Part shown: piece by piece, positions 1 through 5,103 of the stretch | Position numbering within the stretch: position 1 is the stretch's first letter | How the letters are laid out: the number at the start of each line of letters is the position of its first letter | Origin: Oscillospiraceae bacterium | Lineage (GTDB): Bacteria; Bacillota; Clostridia; Oscillospirales; Ruminococcaceae | Direction of reading: 5' to 3' | DNA: 5,103 bases | NCBI GenBank assembly: GCA_017410745.1 | Contig: JAFPPJ010000489.1 | Coordinates: forward strand, 1-5,103 | The notes under the pieces: model-generated | Databases searched by the model: none | What the model saw: only the letters and a program-made list of their open reading frames with translations | Told to the model about the DNA's origin: nothing | Translations under genes and position numbers: made by a program

Positions 1-1
1 A

Positions 2-154
2 CCGGTGCGCATCACCCGTGCGGAGGATATGCAGAGCAATATCAAGGGGGTCTTCCCCTGCGGAGAGGGAGCGGGCTATGCAGGCGGCATAATGTCGGCC
101 GCGGTAGACGGCATAAGACAGGCACAGGCTGTCATGGATACATACAGACCATAA
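2..154 (+). CDS. C-terminal end of a COG2509-type FAD-dependent oxidoreductase (partial)
   Basis: This is the 3' end of a gene that enters from the left edge; 50 codons precede the TAA at 152-154. The tail contains NIKGVFPCGEGAGYAGG followed by an IMSAAVDGI segment. This matches the conserved C-terminal glycine-rich motif of the 'NAD(FAD)-utilizing dehydrogenase' family (COG2509), where it helps close the FAD-binding site. Proteins of this family are usually about 450-550 aa, so roughly 90% of the gene lies outside the window, including the N-terminal dinucleotide-binding fold. The substrate and physiological role of the family are not established. The stop is 12 nt before nusB with no hairpin between, so it may share the nusB transcript. 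The family call rests on motif recognition only, but the PCGEGAGYAGG signature is distinctive. Confidence 0.8.
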   Translation, partial: PVRITRAEDMQSNIKGVFPCGEGAGYAGGIMSAAVDGIRQAQAVMDTYRP

Positions 155-166
155 TGAGGTAAGTTT

Positions 167-634
167 ATGAGTGAGAACAACATGGTGAATGAGAAAAAGG
201 AACTTTCAAGAAGTCACAGACGTGAAGCTGCATTCATGCTCATATTTGAGAAGATGTTCAGCAAGGATACCTGCGATGAGATCATCGAGACAGCAAAGGA
301 AGCCGATGAATACGAGTTCGATGAGTTTTCCCAGGATATATTCAGGAACGTGACGGAGAAGGAGGAGGAGCTCGATGCTGTCATCGGTGAATTCTCCAAG
401 ACAAGATCGGTATCCCGTATAGGCAAGGTGAGCCTTGCGGTGCTGCGCATAGCGGTATATGAGAGCATATACACGGATGTGCCCGTGAATGTAGCTGTCA
501 GTGAAGCAGTGAGCCTTTCACAGAAGTATTCCCTTGAGAATGACGTGAAGTTCGTCAACGGTCTGCTCGGCTCCTTCGCAAAGAGCGAACATATCCCCGA
601 GGATAAGCGTGCACAGGTGACTATCAGGCAATGA
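167..634 (+). CDS. nusB: Transcription antitermination factor NusB
   Basis: NusB is an all-helical RNA-binding protein. With NusE (ribosomal protein S10) it binds boxA RNA and supports antitermination, chiefly on rRNA operons. The product is 155 aa, slightly longer than the usual 130-150 aa because of short extensions at both ends. Visible family features are the N-terminal SHRREAA at residues 16-22 (the Arg-rich boxA-contacting helix), RIGKVSLAVLRIAVYE around 84-99, then DVPVNVAVSEAV at 104-115 and the C-terminal KFVNGLLG at 128-135. The ATG at 167 is chosen because TGAGGT at 155-160 gives a Shine-Dalgarno with about 6 nt spacing; an internal ATG at 182 lacks a comparable site. The stop overlaps the next gene's start in ATGA (631-634), indicating translational coupling. 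Confidence 0.95.
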   Translation: MSENNMVNEKKELSRSHRREAAFMLIFEKMFSKDTCDEIIETAKEADEYEFDEFSQDIFRNVTEKEEELDAVIGEFSKTRSVSRIGKVSLAVLRIAVYESIYTDVPVNVAVSEAVSLSQKYSLENDVKFVNGLLGSFAKSEHIPEDKRAQVTIRQ

Positions 635-1557
635 CGGACGGATTTCTCGGTATAGACACGAGCAACTATTCCACCTCTGCGGCATATATCGGTGATGAGG
701 TGCGCTCTGCGGTGAAGCTGCTCCCCGTGAAAAAGGGCGAGGGCGGCATAAGGCAGTCCGATGCGGTATTCCACCACACAAAGCAGCTCCCCTCACAGGT
801 GGCGCAGGTGTGCGGCGGCAGGATAGCTGCGGTGGGCGTGTCCTGTAAGCCCCGTGAAGCAGAGGGCTCATATATGCCCTGCTTCCTGACGGGAGAGTGC
901 GCCGCCGATGTGATTGGCTCGGCAAGTGCCGTGCCTGTTTACAAGACCTCGCATCAGGTGGGGCATATCATGGCTGCGCTCTATTCTGCGGGCAGGACTG
1001 AGCTTGTGGATGAGCCGTTCATCGCATTCCATGTGAGCGGCGGCACTACCGATTCGCTTTACTGTGAGCCCGATAAAGACAGGCTGATACGAGTGAAGGA
1101 TATAGGTACTTCCCTCGACCTGTATGCAGGTCAGCTAGTAGACCGTGCAGGACTTATGCTCGGCCTTGATTTCCCGTGCGGCATAGAGCTTGAAAGGCTT
1201 GCGCAGGGAGCGGACAAGAGACTGAAGGCAAAGCCTGTTGTAAGGGGCTTCGATGTATCCATGTCGGGCTTTGAGAATCAGGCGAGAAAGCTGTATGACG
1301 GCGGCGAGAGCCGTGAGAATACAGCGCTGTTCGTGCTTGATGCAGTGCTGTGCTCCGTGACTGCAATGACAAGGGCTGCCCGTGAGAGATGCGGTGAGCT
1401 GCCGGTGGTATATGCGGGCGGAGTGATGTCCGACAAGATAATAAAGGATGGGCTTACGGAGCTTGGCAATGTATATTTCGCAGAGCCTGCGCTGTCCCGC
1501 GACAATGCGGTGGGCATCGCACTGTATGCGAAAATGATGTATGAAAAGCGGTGCTGA
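631..1557 (+). CDS. TsaD/Kae1-family paralog ('peptidase M22'-like), function unknown
   Basis: The 308-aa protein has the ASKHA-fold architecture of TsaD/Kae1, the enzyme for tRNA t6A37 threonylcarbamoylation, but is shorter (TsaD is about 340 aa) and divergent. The N-terminal phosphate-binding motif reads GIDTSNYSTSAA (7-18) rather than the GIETSCDETA type. The metal-site HxxxH is kept as HQVGH (His108, His112). HVSGGTTDS (134-142) matches the nucleotide-binding VSGGHT segment. DRAGLMLGLDFPCG (171-184) matches DKTAKLLGLxYPGG, and YAGGVMSD (261-268) is the second glycine motif. Asp291 in SRDNAVGIALYA fills the third metal-ligand position. All three metal ligands therefore look intact. Similar proteins annotated peptidase M22 sit near nusB in other Clostridia. 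I infer a paralog beside a canonical TsaD encoded elsewhere; true protease activity is unlikely. The start overlaps the nusB stop, with only a modest AGGTGA (615-620) upstream. Confidence 0.82.
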   Translation: MTDGFLGIDTSNYSTSAAYIGDEVRSAVKLLPVKKGEGGIRQSDAVFHHTKQLPSQVAQVCGGRIAAVGVSCKPREAEGSYMPCFLTGECAADVIGSASAVPVYKTSHQVGHIMAALYSAGRTELVDEPFIAFHVSGGTTDSLYCEPDKDRLIRVKDIGTSLDLYAGQLVDRAGLMLGLDFPCGIELERLAQGADKRLKAKPVVRGFDVSMSGFENQARKLYDGGESRENTALFVLDAVLCSVTAMTRAARERCGELPVVYAGGVMSDKIIKDGLTELGNVYFAEPALSRDNAVGIALYAKMMYEKRC

Positions 1558-1558
1558 T

Positions 1559-2821
1559 ATGAGTGTAATGACCGTGACTGCCCTGAATGAATATATAAGG
1601 AGCATCACAGCAAAGGATGCGGCACTTTCCGATATCCTTATCAGCGGAGAGCTTTCGGGCTTCACCCGCCATATTTCCGGGCACTGCTTCTTCACACTGA
1701 AGGATGATGCATCGCAGATAAAGGGCATCATGTTCAGCGGTGTGGCATCAAAGCTGCCATATGAGCCGAAAAACGGCATGAAGGTCATAGTGCGGGGCAG
1801 TGTGCAGGTATTCGTGCGTGACGGCATATATCAGATATATGCGACGGATATGCAGCCAGACGGCTACGGTGCGCTGTTCATCGCAATGGAGCAGCTGAAG
1901 AAGAAGCTCTTTGAGGAGGGGCTTTTCGACCCCGCCCACAAGAAGCCGCTGCCCGTGCTCCCTCAGAGGATAGGCGTTGTCACCGCAAAGGGCGGTGCGG
2001 CGCTGCAGGATATAATAAATATAGTCGGCAGGCGCTGTCCTATGACGGAGCTTGTGGTGTTCGGCTGCGGCGTGCAGGGCGCACAGGCTGCGCAGGGCAT
2101 AGTTGACAGGCTGATACAGGCGGACAGCTACGGTGTTGACGTGATAATATGCGGCAGAGGCGGCGGCTCTCCGGAAGACCTTATGGTATTCAATGATGAG
2201 AGGATAGCCCGCACGGTATACGCTATGAAGACACCGGTGATATCGGCGGTGGGACATGAGACGGATACGACGCTCATAGACTTCGTATCAGACGTGCGTG
2301 CGCCTACACCCTCTGCGGCGGCTGAGATAGCCGTACCTTCGATGGAAAGTCTGAAAAAGAACGTATCCGACCGCATAGCGATGATGAAATATCATATGAC
2401 GGCGGTGGAGATGCGCAAGAAGCGCGACATAGCGGAAAGGGAACAGCGTCTGAGGGCGCTCTATCCCGCATACCGCTTCACGGTGATGGATAAGACCATA
2501 AAGGAAAGACAGGAGATGCTCCGCAAGGCGGCACAGACATATCTTTCCGGCCGTGCGGCGCTTTGTGTGAATACAGAGAATGCTCTCGTGCAGAAGTATG
2601 CGGATGTGACCACGGCAAAGGCGGCGCTTCTGGCGAAATACGCTGCCGCACTCGATGCACTGTCGCCGCTCAGGACATTGCAGAGAGGCTTTGGCATAGT
2701 ATACAAGGACGACAGGGTGATACGCTCATCCAAGGACTTATCCGAGGGCGATGAGCTTCGCATACAGTTTGCGGAGGGTTCAGCCGCAGCAACAGTAAAG
2801 GAGATAACACATGAGCTTTGA
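1559..2821 (+). CDS. xseA: Exodeoxyribonuclease VII large subunit
   Basis: XseA is the catalytic subunit of cytoplasmic exonuclease VII, which degrades single-stranded DNA from both ends into oligonucleotides and works in mismatch repair and damage processing. From the 1559 start it has 420 aa, normal for the family (400-450). An N-terminal OB-fold of about 100 residues begins MSVMTVTALNEYIRSI. The catalytic domain carries RIGVVTAKGGAALQDI (137-152), GRGGGSPEDLMVFND (199-213), SAVGHETDTTLIDFV (229-243) and DVRAPTPSAAAE (245-256). A long, probably coiled-coil helical arm follows, and the C-terminal segment starts at LSPLRTLQRGFGIV (about 368). The start is uncertain. ATG 1559 lies 1 nt after the previous stop and fits the family N-terminus. 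An in-frame ATG at 1541 would add six residues and overlap the upstream gene by 17 nt. Neither has a strong Shine-Dalgarno, so reinitiation after the upstream stop is likely. Confidence 0.95.
   Translation: MSVMTVTALNEYIRSITAKDAALSDILISGELSGFTRHISGHCFFTLKDDASQIKGIMFSGVASKLPYEPKNGMKVIVRGSVQVFVRDGIYQIYATDMQPDGYGALFIAMEQLKKKLFEEGLFDPAHKKPLPVLPQRIGVVTAKGGAALQDIINIVGRRCPMTELVVFGCGVQGAQAAQGIVDRLIQADSYGVDVIICGRGGGSPEDLMVFNDERIARTVYAMKTPVISAVGHETDTTLIDFVSDVRAPTPSAAAEIAVPSMESLKKNVSDRIAMMKYHMTAVEMRKKRDIAEREQRLRALYPAYRFTVMDKTIKERQEMLRKAAQTYLSGRAALCVNTENALVQKYADVTTAKAALLAKYAAALDALSPLRTLQRGFGIVYKDDRVIRSSKDLSEGDELRIQFAEGSAAATVKEITHEL
2797..2803 (+). promoter_or_regulatory. Ribosome binding site of xseB inside xseA
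   Basis: AAAGGAG lies 7 nt before the ATG at 2811. It is one of the strongest Shine-Dalgarno sequences in the window and is embedded in the last codons of xseA. It fixes the xseB start despite the 11-nt overlap of the two genes. Confidence 0.75.
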
Positions 2822-2996
2822 GGGTTCGATCAAGCAGGTCGATGAGATAATCAAAATGCTGTCGGACGGGGAGATCCCGCTTGAAAAGGCAGTGGAGCTG
2901 TACAAGAAGGGCATGGAGGAGCTTGCCTCATGCAATGAGAAGCTTGAAGCCGCTCAGAAGGAGCTGCTTCGTGTGACGGATGCGGATGCGAAATGA
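2811..2996 (+). CDS. xseB: Exodeoxyribonuclease VII small subunit
   Basis: XseB is the small helical-hairpin subunit of exonuclease VII. Several copies bind the extended helical arm of each XseA and are needed for an active, non-toxic complex. The 61-aa product is within the short end of the family range (about 60-85 aa). It shows the family pattern: an N-terminal FEGSIKQVDEIIKML helix, then GEIPLEKAVELYKKGMEEL (residues 20-38), then CNEKLEAAQKELLRV (41-55) forming the second helix. The gene overlaps the 3' end of xseA by 11 nt, with its Shine-Dalgarno inside xseA. Its TGA overlaps the ispA ATG in ATGA (2993-2996), so xseA, xseB and ispA are probably translationally coupled. The pairing with xseA makes the call secure despite the small size. 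Confidence 0.94.
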   Translation: MSFEGSIKQVDEIIKMLSDGEIPLEKAVELYKKGMEELASCNEKLEAAQKELLRVTDADAK

Positions 2997-3859
2997 CGGA
3001 TATATCGGGATACATAAAGGCTGTTGAGGAACGCCTTTCGGAGATAATAAATGACCGTGCCGCTCGCCGCTCCGACAAGACCGACTGCATAAAGGCGATG
3101 GATTATTCCCTTGAGGCAGGCGGCAAGCGCATACGCCCCGTGCTGACGCTCATGCTGTGCAGTATGTACGGCGGTGACATCGCTGATGCGGTAGACCCTG
3201 CCTGTGCGATAGAGATGATACATACCTTCTCACTGATACATGACGATATGCCGTGTATGGATGATGATGATATGCGCAGGGGCAAGCCCTCCTGCCACAT
3301 CGCATACGGAGAAGCGAATGCGCTGCTTGCGGGGGACGGGCTCGAAAATCTTGCATATGACGTGATCGTGGGAAGTTCGCTCCCGGCACAGATGAAGGTA
3401 GACCTGATGCTCGTGCTCACAAAGGCGGTAGACGACATGATATGCGGACAAAGCCTTGATCTTCTGTCCGAGACCGACAAGAGAGAGCTGATCGATGAGC
3501 TGTATGAGCAGAAGACCTGCGCACTGATACGAGCCGCCTGCATGATGGGATATATCTGTTCGGGCAAGGACAAGAAGAGCGACATGGAAAAGATAGACAG
3601 ATTTGCGTATCACCTGGGTATGGCATTCCAGATAATAGACGACATACTCGATGTCACTGCCGATCCGTCCAAGCTCGGCAAGCCCGTACACAGCGACGAG
3701 GATAACGGCAAGGCTACATATGTATCGCTCTACGGCACGGAGAGAGCGGGGCAGATGGCACTTGAGCATACAGCGGAGGCTATGGCAGCTGCTGCAGCTA
3801 TGCCGCACAGCGGACAGCTGTGCGATCTGACACAGATGCTGCTGTGCAGGGATCACTAA
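2993..3859 (+). CDS. ispA: Farnesyl diphosphate synthase (type II, short-chain polyprenyl synthase)
   Basis: This cytoplasmic all-helical prenyltransferase condenses DMAPP/GPP with IPP to make farnesyl diphosphate, the precursor of undecaprenyl phosphate and other isoprenoids. The 288-aa length is typical. Key motifs are GGKRIRP (43-49), the first Asp-rich motif DDMPCMD (Asp84, Asp85, Asp90) continuing into DDDMRRGKPS, GQSLDLLSE (152-160), the second Asp-rich motif QIIDDILDV (Asp216, Asp217, Asp220), and KPVHSDEDNGKATY (230-243). The two-residue insertion in the first motif together with Phe79 five residues before it is the published pattern of bacterial type II FPP synthases, so C15 is the expected product. 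Small departures are GDGLENLAYDV where GDALL(T/N)LAFE(V/L) is usual, and KTCALI where KTGxLI is usual. The start overlaps the xseB stop; an alanine-rich C-terminus (263-269) ends in MLLCRDH. Its position upstream of dxs supports a pathway role. Confidence 0.93.
   Translation: MTDISGYIKAVEERLSEIINDRAARRSDKTDCIKAMDYSLEAGGKRIRPVLTLMLCSMYGGDIADAVDPACAIEMIHTFSLIHDDMPCMDDDDMRRGKPSCHIAYGEANALLAGDGLENLAYDVIVGSSLPAQMKVDLMLVLTKAVDDMICGQSLDLLSETDKRELIDELYEQKTCALIRAACMMGYICSGKDKKSDMEKIDRFAYHLGMAFQIIDDILDVTADPSKLGKPVHSDEDNGKATYVSLYGTERAGQMALEHTAEAMAAAAAMPHSGQLCDLTQMLLCRDH
3804..3824 (+). repeat. Perfect inverted repeat at the 3' end of ispA
   Basis: CGCACAGC (3804-3811) and GCTGTGCG (3817-3824) form a perfect 8-bp stem with a 5-nt loop GGACA. 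It lies inside the ispA coding region about 35 nt before the stop. No T-tract follows, so it is not an intrinsic terminator. It could stabilise or pause the transcript ahead of the next gene, or it may be chance in GC-rich coding sequence. Confidence 0.4.
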
Positions 3860-3870
3860 ACAGGAGATGT

Positions 3871-3874
3871 GGAG
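3871..3874 (+). promoter_or_regulatory. Ribosome binding site deciding the DUF212 gene start
   Basis: GGAG in GGAGATAGG lies 5 nt before the ATG at 3880, with a second AGGAG at 3862-3866. Together they sit in the 20-nt gap after ispA and favour 3880 over the longer in-frame ATG at 3820, which falls inside ispA and would add a non-homologous 20-residue tail. Confidence 0.7.
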
Positions 3875-3879
3875 ATAGG

Positions 3880-4374
3880 ATGTACAATTATATACTTGTA
3901 ACAGCCGTATTGTCATGGTGGCTGTCACAGATAATAAAGTTCGTTATAAATCTTATTAAATTCAAGGAATTCAACTTCGAGAGACTTACCGGTGCGGGCG
4001 GATGGCCGAGCGCACATTCATCTATGGTATGCTCTGCCTGTGTAGCGGTAGGCCGTGTGGAGAGCATAAATTCCACGGCATTTGCGATAGTATGCATATT
4101 CTCGCTCATCACGATGTATGATGCGATGGGAGTGCGCCGTGCGGCAGGACAGCACGCCAAGGAGATAAACAAGATAAATCAGTTCCTGCTGAACTTTGAC
4201 GATATAAAGGATGCTATGAATACAAAGGATCCCATCGGACACATATCCAAAAAGGTGGAATCCAACTACAATATAATGAAGGAATATCTGGGACATACTC
4301 CCTTTGAGGTGCTCAGCGGCGCAATAATAGGCGTGATATTCGCTTTCCTTATGCCTATGAGCATAGGAGGATAA
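3880..4374 (+). CDS. Divergent PAP2 family (DUF212) membrane protein
   Basis: This 164-aa protein (family length about 140-170) belongs to the DUF212/divergent PAP2 family, which includes B. subtilis YuiD. Visible signatures are ERLTGAGGWPSAHSS (34-48), MYDAMGVRRAAGQHA (79-93) and LGHTPFEVLSGAIIG (137-151). Hydrophobic segments lie near residues 4-25, 48-58, 65-80 and 142-160, indicating an integral membrane protein. PSAH resembles the PSGH motif of PAP2 phosphatases and the late GHTP supplies another His, but no classical KX6RP motif is seen. Lipid- or prenyl-phosphate phosphatase activity is therefore only a hypothesis. The family often sits beside ispA and dxs in Firmicutes, consistent with a role near isoprenoid lipids. 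The start at 3880 is set by its Shine-Dalgarno. Local AT-rich sequence at about 3930-3980 reflects Ile/Lys/Asn/Phe codons of the first membrane helix and loop. Confidence 0.9.
   Translation: MYNYILVTAVLSWWLSQIIKFVINLIKFKEFNFERLTGAGGWPSAHSSMVCSACVAVGRVESINSTAFAIVCIFSLITMYDAMGVRRAAGQHAKEINKINQFLLNFDDIKDAMNTKDPIGHISKKVESNYNIMKEYLGHTPFEVLSGAIIGVIFAFLMPMSIGG
4365..4370 (+). promoter_or_regulatory. Strong ribosome binding site of kptA inside the DUF212 gene
   Basis: A consensus AGGAGG lies 5 nt before the ATG at 4376. It encodes part of the last two glycine codons of the upstream gene, whose TAA ends 1 nt before this ATG. It is the closest match to the anti-Shine-Dalgarno in the window, suggesting efficient translation of kptA. 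Confidence 0.75.
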
Positions 4375-4375
4375 T

Positions 4376-4900
4376 ATGGATCTTGAGAAGACGAGCAAGT
4401 TTCTCAGCCTCATACTCAGACACAAGCCGCAGGAGATAGGCATCACCCTTGATGAACACGGGTGGGCGGATACTGATGCGGTATGCAGAGGCATGGAGAT
4501 AGATATGTCTGTGCTTGAGGAGATAGTGCGCACGGACAATAAGCTGCGATACTCATTCAATGAGGACAAGACGCTCATACGCGCAAATCAGGGACATTCC
4601 GTACCGGTGGATGTGGAGCTTGAACAGGTGGTGCCGCCCGAGATACTGTGGCACGGTACCGGCGAGAAATTCGCAGAGTCCATAAATGCACAGGGGCTCA
4701 TACCGAAGTCAAGACTGTATGTTCATCTGTCGGGAGACAGGGATACTGCCGAGAATGTGGGACGCAGACACGGCAGACCCGTGATATACACCGTGAACAG
4801 CGGCGATATGCACCGTGACGGATATGTATTCTTCCGCTCCGTGAACGGGGTATGGCTCACAAAGGAAGTCCCTGCGAAGTATCTTACGATCGTATCATAA
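4376..4900 (+). CDS. kptA: RNA 2'-phosphotransferase, Tpt1/KptA family
   Basis: Tpt1/KptA enzymes use NAD+ to remove an internal RNA 2'-phosphate. They ADP-ribosylate the phosphate, then release ADP-ribose 1'',2''-cyclic phosphate. The 174-aa protein is full length for the family. The N-terminal winged-helix lobe carries SKFLSLILRHKPQEIGI with the catalytic Arg15-His16 pair, and IRANQGHS (68-75) supplies Arg69. The C-terminal ADP-ribosyltransferase-like lobe has LWHGT (91-95), LYVHLSGD (114-121), GRRHGRPVIY (129-138, probably the fourth catalytic Arg) and HRDGYVFFRSVNGVWLTKEVPAKYL (146-170). All expected catalytic residues appear present. Fungi use this enzyme after tRNA splicing, but bacteria lack that pathway, so its natural substrate here is unknown; some family members also ADP-ribosylate RNA or DNA 5'-phosphates. 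Codon use matches its neighbours, so any transfer is not recent. It is tightly packed between the DUF212 gene and dxs. Confidence 0.94.
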   Translation: MDLEKTSKFLSLILRHKPQEIGITLDEHGWADTDAVCRGMEIDMSVLEEIVRTDNKLRYSFNEDKTLIRANQGHSVPVDVELEQVVPPEILWHGTGEKFAESINAQGLIPKSRLYVHLSGDRDTAENVGRRHGRPVIYTVNSGDMHRDGYVFFRSVNGVWLTKEVPAKYLTIVS

Positions 4901-4911
4901 GAGGATGTGCG

Positions 4912-5103
4912 ATGGAAAAGAAAAAGCATTCGGGGATAAAGCTGTCACAGCTTGATCTCCCCGCCGATATAAAAAAGCTCGATACCGCACAGTGCAAGGA
5001 ACTGTGCCGTGATATAAGGCGCACGATACTGCGCACGGTAGCCGAAAACGGCGGCCATCTCGCATCTAACCTTGGCGTGGTGGAGCTTACAGTTGCGCTG
5101 CAC
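4912..5103 (+). CDS. dxs: 1-deoxy-D-xylulose-5-phosphate synthase, N-terminal part (runs off the edge)
   Basis: Dxs is the thiamine-diphosphate enzyme that condenses pyruvate and glyceraldehyde 3-phosphate, the first committed step of the MEP isoprenoid pathway; it also feeds thiamine and pyridoxal synthesis. Only 64 codons of a gene normally about 620 codons long are present. They include the typical opening LSQLDLPADIKKLDTAQ (11-27) and the strongly conserved ENGGHLASNLGVVELTVALH (45-64), in which the GGHLASNLG His48 helps bind cofactor and substrate phosphate. AGAGG (4900-4904) is a good Shine-Dalgarno 7 nt before the ATG. The gene follows kptA by 11 nt with no terminator, so it probably shares the transcript with ispA, linking early and late steps of isoprenoid supply. 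The short lysine-rich N-terminal extension MEKKKHSG is unremarkable. Confidence 0.96.
   Translation, partial: MEKKKHSGIKLSQLDLPADIKKLDTAQCKELCRDIRRTILRTVAENGGHLASNLGVVELTVALH

Noticed and set aside
155..166. Possible terminator or promoter between the oxidoreductase and nusB
   Set aside because: The 12-nt gap holds only the nusB Shine-Dalgarno; there is no hairpin, T-run or -35/-10 pair in it.
214..777. Long minus-strand open frame (187 codons) opposite nusB
   Set aside because: It is antisense to an unmistakable nusB and the next gene, has low-complexity Ser/Thr-rich composition, and shows no family motif; it is a shadow frame.
1117..1132. Perfect inverted repeat GACCTG-TATG-CAGGTC within the tsaD-like gene
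   Set aside because: The stem is only 6 bp and encodes conserved-looking SLDLYAGQ residues; it is compatible with chance and has no T-tract or regulatory context.
1135..1827. Minus-strand open frame of 230 codons across the tsaD-like/xseA junction
   Set aside because: It lies opposite two well-supported genes, no recognisable domain is present, and the composition is that of an antisense frame.
2563..2754. Plus-strand 63-codon open frame inside xseA
   Set aside because: It is out of frame with the conserved C-terminal xseA sequence and has no Shine-Dalgarno or family resemblance.
3820..3879. Upstream in-frame extension of the DUF212 protein
   Set aside because: The extra 20 residues are polar, overlap ispA and do not resemble the family N-terminus; the ATG at 3880 has the proper Shine-Dalgarno.
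3230..3928. Minus-strand open frame of 232 codons opposite ispA
   Set aside because: It covers the complement of strongly conserved ispA motifs and has Cys/His-rich composition without any domain pattern; antisense shadow.

Overview
The window is a dense, single-direction (+ strand) stretch of bacterial housekeeping genes. The conserved core order nusB - xseA - xseB - ispA - DUF212 (divergent PAP2) - dxs is typical of Firmicutes. A TsaD-like 'peptidase M22' protein between nusB and xseA, and a moderately GC-rich sequence that nevertheless favours ATA for isoleucine, suggest a Clostridia member of the Ruminococcus/Oscillospiraceae type. This placement is inferred from gene content and codon use, not from a marker-gene comparison.

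Layout: (1) 2-154 is the C-terminal end of a COG2509-type FAD-dependent oxidoreductase. (2) 167-634 is nusB (transcription antitermination). (3) 631-1557 is a TsaD/Kae1-family paralog of unknown function. (4) 1559-2821 (alternative start 1541) is xseA and 2811-2996 is xseB, the two subunits of exonuclease VII. (5) 2993-3859 is ispA, a type II farnesyl diphosphate synthase. (6) 3880-4374 is a small DUF212/divergent PAP2 membrane protein. (7) 4376-4900 is kptA/Tpt1, an RNA 2'-phosphotransferase family enzyme. (8) 4912-5103 is the first 64 codons of dxs, which runs off the right edge.

The genes almost certainly form one transcription unit. The longest gap between coding regions is 20 nt. Two junctions are ATGA stop/start overlaps (nusB/tsaD-like and xseB/ispA), xseA and xseB overlap by 11 nt, and no terminator or internal promoter is visible. 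There are no RNA genes, mobile elements, CRISPR arrays or gene-free stretches over 300 bases.

Functionally the cluster joins RNA metabolism (NusB, KptA and possibly the TsaD paralog), DNA end processing (XseAB) and isoprenoid supply. Dxs is the first step of the MEP pathway, IspA makes farnesyl diphosphate, and the PAP2-like protein may act on a lipid or prenyl phosphate. The least understood members are the TsaD paralog, the DUF212 protein and KptA. I did not find a clearly new system; these three genes inside an otherwise standard operon are the parts worth a second look.
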